Shown: piece after piece, positions 34,879 through 43,620 of the stretch | Numbering within the stretch: position 1 is the first letter of the stretch | Layout: each line of letters begins with the position of its first letter | NCBI GenBank assembly: GCA_017309115.1 | Contig: JAFLEF010000054.1 | Coordinates: forward strand, 1 to 49,456 | From: Verrucomicrobiota bacterium | GTDB taxonomy: Bacteria; Verrucomicrobiota; Verrucomicrobiia; Limisphaerales; UBA9464 | Length of the DNA stretch: 49,456 nt | Direction: 5' to 3' | Translations under genes and position numbers: made by a program | Notes under the pieces: model-generated | Seen by the model: the letters and a program-made list of their open reading frames with translations, nothing else | Told to the model about the DNA's origin: nothing | Database searches by the model: none

Positions 34879-35697
34879 ATGAACCCGAGCCCTGCCCTCC
34901 TTCGAACCGGCCAACTGTCCCGGCGAATGGTCGGCTTCACCCTGATTGAACTCCTGGTGGTCATCGCCATCATCGCCATTCTGGCCGGGATGCTCCTGCC
35001 CGCGCTTGGAAAGGCGAAGGCCAAAGCCAAGGGCGTCAAATGCCTCAGCAACCTGCGCCAGATGGGCCTGGCGACCATGACCTATATCATGGATCACGGA
35101 GTATATCCCGTCGGCATCGACGGCGGTGATGGATCCGCTTGGATCTGGCCGGCCTTGCTCCGGAGTACCATGTACGGCGGCCAGAATACTGAGGTATTCC
35201 ACTGCCCGGCCGCGCCTGCGAAATCTCAGTGGATCCCCAAGTTCGGCAGCGGCGCCCCGGCCAAGCTGGGCTACCTCCAAAACGAAGTGCGCTTGCGCCC
35301 GGGTGGCGCCTCGTTCTTAAGCTACGGCTACAATGTCTGGGGGGCCTTTGCCGGCCAGACGCCCAACACCGGACTGGGTGTTTATCTGGGCGATCCAGTG
35401 TGGGGGGAGACCAAGGAGTCCGCGGTGAAAAACCCATCGGAGATGATCGCTTTCGGTGACAGCAACTGGGACCTAAAGAAGAAGGGCGACCGGGATTGGA
35501 GTGGGTTCATCGGGATGTACGAAGAACGGCAATGGCCGTTGGAGATCCATTCCGGCCGGGCTTCGCTGGTCTTCTGCGATGGCCATGCCGAATCGAAACG
35601 CCGATTGGACATCATCGGCCAACTGCACAAAGACCCCGCCCAACGCAAGGCCGTTGCTCGCTTCTGGAACCGGGACAACGAGCCGCACTTTAATTGA
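34879..35697 (+). CDS. Prepilin-type N-terminal cleavage/methylation protein (DUF1559-like)
   Basis: 272 residues from ATG 34879, 16 residues before the leader. Leader [28 protein letters not shown] (read in parts) with Gly -1 and Glu +5. Then [18 protein letters not shown], and near the C-terminus [21 protein letters not shown], the H-x9-DG motif. ATG start lies after the C-site repeats. As with the other copies it stands alone. Confidence 0.92.
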   Translation: MNPSPALLRTGQLSRRMVGFTLIELLVVIAIIAILAGMLLPALGKAKAKAKGVKCLSNLRQMGLATMTYIMDHGVYPVGIDGGDGSAWIWPALLRSTMYGGQNTEVFHCPAAPAKSQWIPKFGSGAPAKLGYLQNEVRLRPGGASFLSYGYNVWGAFAGQTPNTGLGVYLGDPVWGETKESAVKNPSEMIAFGDSNWDLKKKGDRDWSGFIGMYEERQWPLEIHSGRASLVFCDGHAESKRRLDIIGQLHKDPAQRKAVARFWNRDNEPHFN

Positions 35698-35949
35698 GTC
35701 CAACATTCGCAGGCCGGGAGCAGGGTGAAGGATTGGTTTGCAGGTAATCTGAAGCGGTCGCCCTAACTTTGCCTCCAGATGGTGCACCATGCCGGTGAAG
35801 CCATGGGGAGAAAGGACATTTTCGGCCACCACCAAAGTCGGTTCCCAAACGAAACCCTGAGTTCCCGGAAAGGTCCTTCGGAAATGCCCTTGACTGAACC
35901 GACACGAAGAAGACCGAATCCTCGATCAACAAATGGCAACTGCCATTCG
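35698..35949. repeat. Gap with one family C site
   Basis: 35739-35762 (TGCAGGTAATCTGAAGCGGTCGCC) is a C site without a D element. The rest (to 35949) contains no gene I can support; it presumably carries the promoter of the PEP-CTERM gene. Confidence 0.6.
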
Positions 35950-36729
35950 ATGTTTCACTCAGTAAACAAGCCCCGGACTGATTCCTGCGATCCACTCGCC
36001 GGGGCATCATCCCACAAACCGCACGTGTCCCCTTCCATATTCGGATCCATTGGCTCTCGCGCGATCTCCGCTCTGGTCCTACTGGCTGCATCTGCCGACT
36101 TCGATTCAGGTCGGTGTGATAGCTTTATCATCAACGGCAGCTTTGAATCGGGAATGAACGGCTGGATTCAGTCCAGCCAGTACGTGTATCCGGAATGGAA
36201 AAACACGTGGAACACTGCGGGACATGGCGCCAGCCCGCCTGCCACCAACGCCCAGGACGGAACGCACTCCATCAATGTCCACGGCCGCGCTGTCTCGCAA
36301 GTGGTGGATGTAATTCCCGGACTTTCGTACGAATTGAAGTTTCATGTCGGGTCGTATGGCTCCTCCCAGGACGTGACCTACTGGGGTGGCTTGGATCTGG
36401 TCGTGTTTCAGGGATCACTCCTCCGGGAGAATCTCACTCCGGCATTGATGGGCACTTCTCCAGTACCGGGATCATTGAATCCCATTTTTGACCGTTTCAC
36501 GAATTTCGAACCCGGCGGTGAGCGGATTGCGTGGAAAGAGTTCACTTACCCCTTCCTCGCAACGGGCGATCAAGTGGCCTTCGTTTTCCAGGGCGGGGTC
36601 TACTCGTTTTCGATCTACACCGGATTGGACGCCGTTTCGTTGCTGCAGGTTCCCGAACCCTCATCGCTCGCGCTCGTCGCGACCGGCATCCTTGCCTGCG
36701 GTTTGTTTCGGTGGCGTCAGCAAGGATAA
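35950..36729 (+). CDS. PEP-CTERM sorting-domain protein
   Basis: 259 residues from ATG 35950 (frame open to 35779 without a signal). A hydrophobic export segment SRAISALVLLAASADFDSG, then a discoidin/carbohydrate-binding-like beta sandwich (SFIINGSFESGMNGWIQSSQ, SINVHGRAVSQVVDVIPGLS, AWKEFTYPFLATGDQVAFVF) typical of the DUF642/CBM-like group in PEP-CTERM proteins. It ends VPEPSSLALVATGILACGLF then RWRQQG: PEP motif, membrane helix, basic tail, the target of exosortase. Expected extracellular or surface protein. The N-terminus is long before the signal, so the true start may be nearer the helix. Confidence 0.85.
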   Translation: MFHSVNKPRTDSCDPLAGASSHKPHVSPSIFGSIGSRAISALVLLAASADFDSGRCDSFIINGSFESGMNGWIQSSQYVYPEWKNTWNTAGHGASPPATNAQDGTHSINVHGRAVSQVVDVIPGLSYELKFHVGSYGSSQDVTYWGGLDLVVFQGSLLRENLTPALMGTSPVPGSLNPIFDRFTNFEPGGERIAWKEFTYPFLATGDQVAFVFQGGVYSFSIYTGLDAVSLLQVPEPSSLALVATGILACGLFRWRQQG

Positions 36730-37124
36730 GCCAGACCATCTCCGGAACTTCCAACCGCTCCGCAAGCGGACCGGCGCGCTGATGTTTCTCGCGTACCAGG
36801 TCCAACACGATGGAGCATCTCATCACGGGCATGGTGTCAGCCGGGGCTGAGGACAAGGATCAGGGTTGTCGTGTGCACCAGCCCTCTGTCGCGACTTAGG
36901 AAAGACAGATTTCCAGGTAATCTGAAGCAGTCGCCCAACGGTTCGGAGTCCCGGCTTCAGCCGGTCCCGCGCCGGAAGCGCCCATCGCGCCATCTCTCAC
37001 GAGTTCCTTGATCGTCGGATGCGCCCACCGCTCCGCCGCCTGAAGGCGGGACTCCGAACAGGCCCAGATTCCCTGGGTTCCGTCTTCCCCATTTCCAGGG
37101 TTCCCGGTTCCCTCTCCCCACCCC
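36730..37124. repeat. Gene-free stretch with C site and full D element copy 2
   Basis: 36909-36933 is TTTCCAGGTAATCTGAAGCA then GTCGC (family C). 36940-37059 is the most symmetric D copy: left GGTTCGGAGTCCCGGCTTCAG, right CTGAAGGCGGGACTCCGAAC, inner CGAGTTCCTTGATCGTCGGA shared with copy 1. C directly precedes D by 7 bases. 36730-36900 shows nothing recognised. lctP follows at 37125. Confidence 0.85.
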
Positions 37125-38750
37125 ATGGTTTGGTCGCACAACTACAACCCACTCGGGCACCTGCCGCTCTCAGCCGCCGTCGCCGCTTTGCCGGTGGTCG
37201 TGCTGCTGGGATTGCTGGCCTTCTGGCACGTCCGCGCGCAGTACGCCGCACTCGCCGGATTGCTGACCGCCGCCGTGATCGCCGCCGGGGTCTACCACAT
37301 GCCGCTCCCGCTGATCGCTGCTGCCGCCGCTTACGGCACGGCGTTCGGCCTGTTTCCCATCAGCTGGATCATTCTCAACGCGATCTTCATTTATCAGCTC
37401 TCCGTCCAAACCGGTCAGTTCCTCGTCCTCCAACGTCAGGTGGCCAGTCTGTCCCAGGACCGGCGGATCCAAGCCCTGCTGATCGCCTTCAGCTTTGGTG
37501 CGTTCATTGAAGGGGCCGCCGGATTTGGTGCCCCGGTGGCCATCACTGGAGCGCTCATGATCGGACTCGGATTCCGTCCGCTGGAAGCCGCCAAATTGGC
37601 ACTGATTGGCAACACCGCGCCCGTGGCCTTCGGTTCCCTGGGAACGCCGCTCATCACGCTCGCCAAGATCACGAATCTCGACCTCCACCTGCTGAGCGCC
37701 ATGGTCGGACGTCAGTTACCGATCTTCTCGTTGCTCGTGCCGTTTTGGCTGGTGGCGGCCCAGTCCGGATGGCGCGGCATGATTGGCGTCTGGCCAGCAT
37801 GCCTGGTTACCGGTCTCACCTTCGGGCTGCTTCAGTTTTTAGTGTCCAATTTCCACGGCCCCTGGCTGGTCGATCTCGCGGGCGCCATCGGTTCCATGGG
37901 CGCGCTGGTGATTCTGCTGAAATTCTGGAAGCCGAGGGATGTCCCAACGGTACCCACACCCGTCGCCGCTTTGGGGTCAACCGCCGCTCCGGCTTGGCGG
38001 GCCTGGATTCCCTGGGTCTTTCTCACCGGCTTCGTCTTTGTGTGGGGCTTGCCGACGGTGAAGTCCGCGCTCAATCAAGTGTTCGCTCCCGCCTGGGAAG
38101 TACCGACGCTCCATCACGCCATTCTCAAAGTTCCTCCAGTGGTGCCGCGCGCCGAAGCGGAAGCGGCCCTCTTCAACTTCAACGTCCTCTCCGCCACAGG
38201 AACCGCCCTGCTATTCGCAGGTCTTGGCGCCGGACTCGCCCTCGGCCTTCGCCCCGCTCAACTCATCCGGACCTACCTAACGACCCTGTGGAGTCTGCGC
38301 GTGTCCATCGTCACCATCGCCCTAATGCTCGCCCTGGGCTTCACCACTCGTTACAGCGGCACGGACACCACGTTGGGACTGGCCCTGACGGCGACGGGAT
38401 TCTGGTTCCCCTTCTTTTCGCCGCTGATTGGTTGGCTGGGGGTGGCGCTCACCGGCAGTGACACGTCGTCCAACGTGCTCTTTGGCAATCTGCAGCAAGT
38501 CACCGCCCAGCAACTGGGTCTCCCGCCCATTCTCACCGCCGCCTCGAACAGTTCCGGCGGAGTCATGGGCAAAATGATTGATGCGCAAAGCATCGTGGTC
38601 GCCAGCGTTGCCACCGGAGGCCGGCCGGACAGTCCCGACGCGGGTACCGTGCTCCGCGCGGTGTTCTGGCATAGCATTGCCCTGGCACTCCTCATGGGCG
38701 CAGTGGTGATGTTCCAAGCCTATATTATTCCCGGGATTGTTCCCCAGTAG
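37125..38750 (+). CDS. lctP: L-lactate permease (LctP family)
   Basis: 541 residues, about 12-14 membrane helices. LctP symporters import lactate (or glycolate) with a proton. Seen: WSHNYNPLGHLPLSAAVAAL at the N-terminus, FGAFIEGAAGFGAPVAITGALMIGLGF, NTAPVAFGSLGTPLITLAKI, and GSDTSSNVLFGNLQQVTAQQLG then SSGGVMGKMIDAQSIVVASV at the C-terminus, all characteristic. ATG start. No lactate dehydrogenase gene (lldD/lldEFG) is adjacent, so the gene is isolated. Confidence 0.94.
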   Translation: MVWSHNYNPLGHLPLSAAVAALPVVVLLGLLAFWHVRAQYAALAGLLTAAVIAAGVYHMPLPLIAAAAAYGTAFGLFPISWIILNAIFIYQLSVQTGQFLVLQRQVASLSQDRRIQALLIAFSFGAFIEGAAGFGAPVAITGALMIGLGFRPLEAAKLALIGNTAPVAFGSLGTPLITLAKITNLDLHLLSAMVGRQLPIFSLLVPFWLVAAQSGWRGMIGVWPACLVTGLTFGLLQFLVSNFHGPWLVDLAGAIGSMGALVILLKFWKPRDVPTVPTPVAALGSTAAPAWRAWIPWVFLTGFVFVWGLPTVKSALNQVFAPAWEVPTLHHAILKVPPVVPRAEAEAALFNFNVLSATGTALLFAGLGAGLALGLRPAQLIRTYLTTLWSLRVSIVTIALMLALGFTTRYSGTDTTLGLALTATGFWFPFFSPLIGWLGVALTGSDTSSNVLFGNLQQVTAQQLGLPPILTAASNSSGGVMGKMIDAQSIVVASVATGGRPDSPDAGTVLRAVFWHSIALALLMGAVVMFQAYIIPGIVPQ

Positions 38751-38984
38751 GCGCGACCATCTCCCGACCGGGGACCGTGTCGGCGATCTTTACGAAGTCC
38801 CGACAAAAGCGTCGCCTCTATTGACGTTCTCACCCCTGAAAAATGGGGTTCTCAAATTTAGATCCAGCTTTCCATCAACAAGTTAAAATCCAACGGGCGG
38901 AGCCATGACGAAATGGTGCCAAGGGTGCTTTTAACAGAGTTGCTTCCGACGGTGTTGAGCCGCGCATTAGCAACTAACTTACAC
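38751..38984. other. Gap between lctP and the IPDGG protein gene
   Basis: No gene supported. A short hairpin ACCCCTGAAAAATGGGGT lies near 38831-38848, and the leader upstream of the GTG at 38985 is AT-rich (ATTAGCAACTAACTTACAC). It could carry the promoter of the next gene; I see no sure boxes. Confidence 0.35.
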
Positions 38985-39707
38985 GTGAAGAAACTCATTC
39001 TGGCCTCGAGCGTTCTGCTCAGCCTCGCCGCCTCCCAAATGGTCGGCGCGTTCAGCATCTCCAGCTCCGTCGGCGGCGCCCCCACGGGTGTCAATTACCT
39101 CAACTTTAACGACCTCAACCTCGGCTCCGGCGGCGGCACGGCGTTCAACAACCTCAACTCCCTGACCCCGGGATCGGTTCAAGTCTCCATCACCCCCGAC
39201 GGCCAAGTGGTCACCGGATCGGTCTCCGGCCAATACGCTGCCCCGTACCTGTCCAACAACCAGGGTGCGATTTTTGACGGCGCCGGCAATGGACCCGACG
39301 CATCCAAGTACCTGACGAGCGGCAAGTATCCGAGCCCCGGCGGCCAGATTACCCTGACCTTCGGCAGTGACCAGCTGTACCTCGGCCTGCTCTGGGGTTC
39401 GGTGGACAACTACAACACGCTGAGCTTCTACAAGGGCAACACCCTCATCAAGGCTGTCACCGGCTCGGATGTGAAGGCGGCGCCGAACGGCGACCAGGGC
39501 GTCAACGGCACCTTGTACGTGAACATCAATTTGGATTCGGCCTTCGACAAGGTTGTCGCTACCAGCAGTCAGTACGCCTTCGAGTTCGACAACGTCGCGT
39601 ACAATGCCCAGAACGTGACCATCCCCGACGGCGGCTCGCTGTTTGCGGTGCTCGGTCTCTCCCTGGTCGGTCTGGCTGGCTTCGCCCGCCGCAACAAGGT
39701 GAGCTGA
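38985..39707 (+). CDS. VPDSG-type C-terminal sorting-domain protein
   Basis: 240 residues from GTG 38985, chosen because a Lys-Lys n-region and signal helix (KKLILASSVLLSLAASQMVGA) follow immediately. Beta-rich middle with Asn/Gly/Asp repeats (NYLNFNDLNLGSGGGTAFNN, SGKYPSPGGQITLTFGSDQL). The end TIPDGGSLFAVLGLSLVGLA then GFARRNKVS has a short Pro-Asp-Gly-Gly-Ser motif, one helix and a basic tail, matching the VPDSG-CTERM exosortase signal seen in Verrucomicrobiota. Expected surface or secreted protein. Its terminator follows at 39743. Confidence 0.85.
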   Translation: MKKLILASSVLLSLAASQMVGAFSISSSVGGAPTGVNYLNFNDLNLGSGGGTAFNNLNSLTPGSVQVSITPDGQVVTGSVSGQYAAPYLSNNQGAIFDGAGNGPDASKYLTSGKYPSPGGQITLTFGSDQLYLGLLWGSVDNYNTLSFYKGNTLIKAVTGSDVKAAPNGDQGVNGTLYVNINLDSAFDKVVATSSQYAFEFDNVAYNAQNVTIPDGGSLFAVLGLSLVGLAGFARRNKVS

Positions 39708-39742
39708 TTCCCTCTTATCCTCACGAAGGATTCGGATTCGTA

Positions 39743-39770
39743 AGCGGCGCTTCGGCGCCGCTTTTTCTTT
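39743..39770 (+). terminator. Rho-independent terminator
   Basis: AGCGGCGC (39743-39750), loop TTCG, GCGCCGCT (39755-39762), then TTTTCTTT. 8-bp GC stem with a stable tetraloop, 35 bases after the stop of the IPDGG protein. Confidence 0.93.
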
Positions 39771-39866
39771 GTCGGTACGGATCGCCGGATCACCCACGAT
39801 TCCCTTTTTCGCCAATTCAACAGTCTTGCCCCACCCTCCGCGCCGGCCTCAACTGGTCGCGCTGCC

Positions 39867-40694
39867 ATGATCCTGCGCTTCATTATCCTGGCTCTGCTCC
39901 TGGTTCCGGCTCTCGCGGCGGACTCCAAGGTCCGACCTCCGGCCGGTTGGGTCCACGTGTGGTCCGATGAGTTTGACCAAGCTGACACGAGTGCTCCGAA
40001 TCCCGCCCGCTGGGCCTTCGATCTCGGCGGCGGCGGTTGGGGCAACGAGGAACTTCAGACCTACACCGCCCGCCGCGAGAACTCCCGAATCGAACAAGGA
40101 CAACTCGTCATCGAAGCCCGCCGCGAGCGATTCACGGGACCAGACCAACGCCCCCGGGACTTCACCTCCGCCCGACTTAAGACTCTGGGCAAGTTCTCCT
40201 TCACCTACGGACGCGCGGAAGCCCGGATCCAGATTCCCCGAGGGAATGGCCTCTGGCCCGCGTTTTGGACCCTGGGCACTAATCTCAGCGTGGTCAGCTG
40301 GCCCAAGTGCGGAGAGATCGACATTCTGGAAAACGTGGGCCGGGAACCCATGAAGGTTCATGGAACGGTTCACGGTCCCGGCTACTCTGCCGGAGACGGT
40401 CCCACGCGGTCGTATCAACTCCCCTCGGGCGCCGCCTTCACCGAAGCCTTCCACGTTTACGCGGTGGAGTGGGATCCACAGCAGATTCGCTGGTTCGTCG
40501 ATGACACTCCCTACTTCACGCTCACTCCGGCCCAGCTTCCCGCGGGAACGCACTGGGTCTTCGACCAGCCGCACTTTCTCCTGCTGAACCTCGCCGTCGG
40601 TGGACGTTGGCCCGGTCCGCCAGACGAGACCACGCCGTTCCCACAAACCATGAAGGTTGACTACGTCCGCGTGTATCAGCGAGCCCGACCGTAG
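39867..40694 (+). CDS. Glycoside hydrolase family 16 (laminarinase-type beta-1,3-glucanase)
   Basis: 275 residues with signal peptide (ILRFIILALLLVPALAA). GH16 catalytic motif GEIDILENVG (E150, D152, E155), plus WSDEFDQAD, GGGGWGNEELQTYT, GRAEARIQIPRGNGLWPAFW and HVYAVEWDPQQIRWFVDD and NLAVGGRWPGPPD. The E-I-D-I-L-E and the W-x-G-N-E-E-L-Q-x-Y pattern are those of bacterial laminarinases and lichenases. Cleaves beta-glucan outside the cell by retaining mechanism. ATG start. It ends convergent with glgB, with palindromic element A3 between. Confidence 0.93.
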   Translation: MILRFIILALLLVPALAADSKVRPPAGWVHVWSDEFDQADTSAPNPARWAFDLGGGGWGNEELQTYTARRENSRIEQGQLVIEARRERFTGPDQRPRDFTSARLKTLGKFSFTYGRAEARIQIPRGNGLWPAFWTLGTNLSVVSWPKCGEIDILENVGREPMKVHGTVHGPGYSAGDGPTRSYQLPSGAAFTEAFHVYAVEWDPQQIRWFVDDTPYFTLTPAQLPAGTHWVFDQPHFLLLNLAVGGRWPGPPDETTPFPQTMKVDYVRVYQRARP

Positions 40695-40707
40695 GTTGCG
40701 GATCTGA

Positions 40708-40799
40708 GGTAGGGCGAGGTTCCACCGAGCCGTTCGCGTCTCGGCGAATCACGCGTGTGGAGTCCACGCGGGCACGGCTCCGCGGAGCGTCGCCCTACC
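40708..40799. repeat. Family A palindromic element, best-preserved copy
   Basis: 92 bp between convergent genes. Left GGTAGGGCGAGGTTCCACCG; right GCTCCGCGGAGCGTCGCCCT then ACC, near reverse complements. An inner hairpin CGCGTGTGGAGTCCACGCG sits in the centre. Copies with the same ends: 16357-16449, left half 3405-3434, half 26231-26255. A REP-like or bidirectional terminator role is possible. Confidence 0.85.
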
Positions 40800-40820
40800 T
40801 TGGGGAGAGCCTTGTTCGAC

Positions 40821-43031
40821 TCAAGGCTCGTTGCCAAACACGCTGACGCTCATCGGCGGCAACGTGAAGAGCGCGGAATGACGCTGATTGTGAACCGCGT
40901 AGTCCTCGGCAGTGACGCCATACGGATTGCCCACATTGCTGCCGCCATAGATCGCTGCGTCACTGTTCAGCAGTTCCTTCCAGCGTCCCGGCAAGGGCAG
41001 TCCAATCCGATAGTTCGAACGGGTGACCGGCGTCAGATTCATCACCACCAAGAGATGGCTGGAAGTCGTGCCGTTCGTGCCCGGCGTGTGCCGGATGAAG
41101 GTCAGCACGCTGTTCTCGTGATCGCCGCAGTCGACCCACCAAAATCCATCCCGCTCATAGTCCCCCTGCCATAACGCCGGTTCGCGTCGATAGAGGGCGT
41201 TCAGATCAGAGACCCATTGTTGCAGGCCGCGGTGGAAAGGCCCGGCTTCCAGCAACCACCAGTCGAGTCCGGTGTTCTCGTTCCACTCGTTGGTCTGGCC
41301 AAACTCGCCGCCCATGAAGACCAGCTTCTTGCCCGGGAACAGCCACTGATATCCGAACAACGACCGCAGATTCGCAAAGGCCTGCCAGTCGTCGCCCGGC
41401 ATCCGGCGTCGCAACGATCCTTTGCCGTGCACCACTTCGTCATGGGAGAGCGGTAGCACGAAGTTCTCGTGGAAGTGATACAGCATCGCGAACGTCAGGT
41501 CGTTCTGATGGTACTTCCGATACACGGGTTCCCGGCCGAAGTAGCCCAAGGTGTCGTGCATCCAGCCCATGTTCCACTTGAGCGTGAACCCCAGTCCACC
41601 CAGCCACGGCGGACGCGAGACCATCGGCCACGCCGTGCTTTCCTCGGCGATTGTCACCACACCCGGATATTCCGTGCCGATGAGGTGATTGAAGTTCCGC
41701 AGGAATTCCACCGCCTCCAGATTTTCCCGGCCGCCGAACTTGTTGGGAATCCATTCGCCCTGCTTGCGGGAGTAATCGAGGTACAGCATGGACGCCACGG
41801 CATCGACGCGCAGGCCGTCGATGTGGAAGCGCTCGCACCAGAAGAGTGCGTTGGCGGTGAGAAAATTCCGAACCTCGTGGCGTCCGAAATTGAAGATCAG
41901 CGTACCCCAGTCCTGATGCGCACCCTGCCGGGGATCGGCGTGTTCGTAGAGCGCTGTGCCGTCGAAGCGGGCGAGCGCCCAGTCGTCCCGGGGGAAGTGC
42001 GCAGGAACCCAGTCCACGATGATGCCGAAGCCAGCATTGTGCAGCTCGTTGACCAGATACTGGAAGTCGTCGGGCGTCCCAAACCGACTCGTGGGAGCGT
42101 AGAAACCAGTGACCTGATAGCCCCAGCTCGGATAAAACGCGTGCTCGGCGACGGGCAGAAATTCGACGTGGGTGAACCCCGTTTGACGTAGGTACTCGAT
42201 CAGCGGCGCCGCCAAATCCCGATAGCCGAAGGATTCCCACTGACTCTTCCGTTTCCACGATCCGATGTGCACTTCGTAAATGCTCATCGGCGACTTCAGC
42301 GGATTGGATTCGCGCCGTTGCTTGAGCCAGGTGTCATCGGTCCAGGAAAACTTCCGGGTGTTCCACACCACCGCGGCGTGTTTCGGGGCCTGTTCGAAGT
42401 GGGTGCCGAACGGATCCGTGTTGAGCTTCAACGCCCCGTTCGCGTCCAGAATCTCAAACTGATACAGCGCGCCTTCGTTCACCCCGGGAATGAAGAGTTC
42501 CCAAACACCGGATGAACCCAACTGCCGCATCGTGTGGCGGCGTCCATCCCACTGGTTAAAATCGCCCACGACGGAAATTCGCTGGGCGTTGGGAGCCCAA
42601 ACGGCGAACGCCACCCCGGACACGCCGTCCAACACTCGCACATGGGCGCCGAGGACGTCTCCGAGGTGATGGTGATTGCCCTGATTGAAGAGAAAGAGGT
42701 CCGTTTCCCCTACTGTCGGCCAGAAGGAATAGGGATCACGCCCCTGGGATTTCGCCCCGTCGGCCCAAGTCACTGCGAGATCGTAGGCATAGACCGTGGA
42801 GCGCAGGTGGGTGATTCCTTCGAAAACGCCGGAGTCACCGAGCGGTTCCAGGACGAAGCGGGGAAGTTTCGCGTCCAGGACGGGAACCACTTCCACCGAC
42901 TTGGCTCCCGGTAGAAAGGCGCGGGCCACCAACCCGGAGCCGTCGCCCAGGGGATGCATGCCCAACAACGTATGGGGCGAGCGGAGGACGAGTCCGGTGA
43001 GTGACGCGAGTTCGGCGGGGGTCAGGATCAC
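40821..43031 (-). CDS. glgB: 1,4-alpha-glucan branching enzyme
   Basis: 736 residues. Transfers an alpha-1,4 chain to an alpha-1,6 position of glycogen. Seen: N-terminal CBM48-like module (VRVLDGVSGVAFAVWAPNAQ then RISVVGDFNQWDGR), GH13 barrel with catalytic Asp in GLRVDAVASMLYLDYSR, Glu in TIAEESTAW, and LSHDEVVHGK, then a C-terminal beta domain. The RLTGF-x-DW-type blocks (FGYRDLAAPLIEYLRQTGFT, WGYQVTGFYAPTSRFGTPDD) agree with GlgB over isoamylase. ATG start at 43031. glgC lies 11 kb away on the same strand. Confidence 0.96.
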   Translation of the reverse strand: MILTPAELASLTGLVLRSPHTLLGMHPLGDGSGLVARAFLPGAKSVEVVPVLDAKLPRFVLEPLGDSGVFEGITHLRSTVYAYDLAVTWADGAKSQGRDPYSFWPTVGETDLFLFNQGNHHHLGDVLGAHVRVLDGVSGVAFAVWAPNAQRISVVGDFNQWDGRRHTMRQLGSSGVWELFIPGVNEGALYQFEILDANGALKLNTDPFGTHFEQAPKHAAVVWNTRKFSWTDDTWLKQRRESNPLKSPMSIYEVHIGSWKRKSQWESFGYRDLAAPLIEYLRQTGFTHVEFLPVAEHAFYPSWGYQVTGFYAPTSRFGTPDDFQYLVNELHNAGFGIIVDWVPAHFPRDDWALARFDGTALYEHADPRQGAHQDWGTLIFNFGRHEVRNFLTANALFWCERFHIDGLRVDAVASMLYLDYSRKQGEWIPNKFGGRENLEAVEFLRNFNHLIGTEYPGVVTIAEESTAWPMVSRPPWLGGLGFTLKWNMGWMHDTLGYFGREPVYRKYHQNDLTFAMLYHFHENFVLPLSHDEVVHGKGSLRRRMPGDDWQAFANLRSLFGYQWLFPGKKLVFMGGEFGQTNEWNENTGLDWWLLEAGPFHRGLQQWVSDLNALYRREPALWQGDYERDGFWWVDCGDHENSVLTFIRHTPGTNGTTSSHLLVVMNLTPVTRSNYRIGLPLPGRWKELLNSDAAIYGGSNVGNPYGVTAEDYAVHNQRHSALFTLPPMSVSVFGNEP

Positions 43032-43148
43032 GGGGTCAGGCTAACGCGACGGGACAGCAGTGGCGAGAGGGAGTTGAAGCCCGGCGCCGTGGGAACTTTT
43101 GACCGGATTGGACCGCCCGGCCAAGGTTGCGCCGGAACCTTCCGCACC

Positions 43149-43613
43149 ATGAGCTCCCTTCGATACCCCACCCTTACCTTCTCGATTGCCGTTCCCGACG
43201 CCGCACGAGCCATTGAGTTTTACCAACTCGCCTTCGGGGCGGTGGAACTCTATCGCCTGGTCGATCCCGAGACTCAGAAAATCGGGCATGCCGAACTGAC
43301 CGTCGGCGACAGCCTGTTCATGGTTTCCGACGAATATCCGGCTTTCAACCAGACTCCCCAACGGCTGGGTGGCGTTTCCGCCCGGTTTGTTCTCATGGTG
43401 GACGATGTGGATGCCACAGTCGCCCGGGCCGTCGCCGCTGGCGCTCAAGTCAAACGTTCGCCCAAAGACCAGTTCTACGGCTTCCGCAGTGCCGGGATCA
43501 TTGATCCTGCCGGCCACGAATGGATGGTCCAAAAGCAACTCGAAACACTAACACCGACCGAAATGCAGGCCCGGTGGAATTCAATGGTCAGTACGCCGGC
43601 CACGACCGCGTGA
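43149..43613 (+). CDS. VOC-family protein (glyoxalase/bleomycin-resistance fold)
   Basis: 154 residues from ATG 43149 (the frame is open to 43074 without similarity). Reads TFSIAVPDAARAIEFYQLAF, LYRLVDPETQKIGHAELTVG, SLFMVSDEYPAF, then ARFVLMVDDVDATVARAVAA and PKDQFYGFRSAGIIDPAGHEWMVQ. The two repeated beta-alpha-beta-beta-beta modules with the DPAGHEW end identify the PhnB-like branch of the vicinal oxygen chelate family. Substrate not known; metal ligands could not be fixed from the sequence alone. Convergent with the next gene, with 7 bases between. Confidence 0.88.
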   Translation: MSSLRYPTLTFSIAVPDAARAIEFYQLAFGAVELYRLVDPETQKIGHAELTVGDSLFMVSDEYPAFNQTPQRLGGVSARFVLMVDDVDATVARAVAAGAQVKRSPKDQFYGFRSAGIIDPAGHEWMVQKQLETLTPTEMQARWNSMVSTPATTA

Positions 43614-43620
43614 GGCGCCC

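Noticed and set aside
38979-39815. 278-codon minus-strand frame over the IPDGG protein
   Set aside because: The plus-strand gene has a signal peptide, sorting tail and terminator; the minus frame has none.
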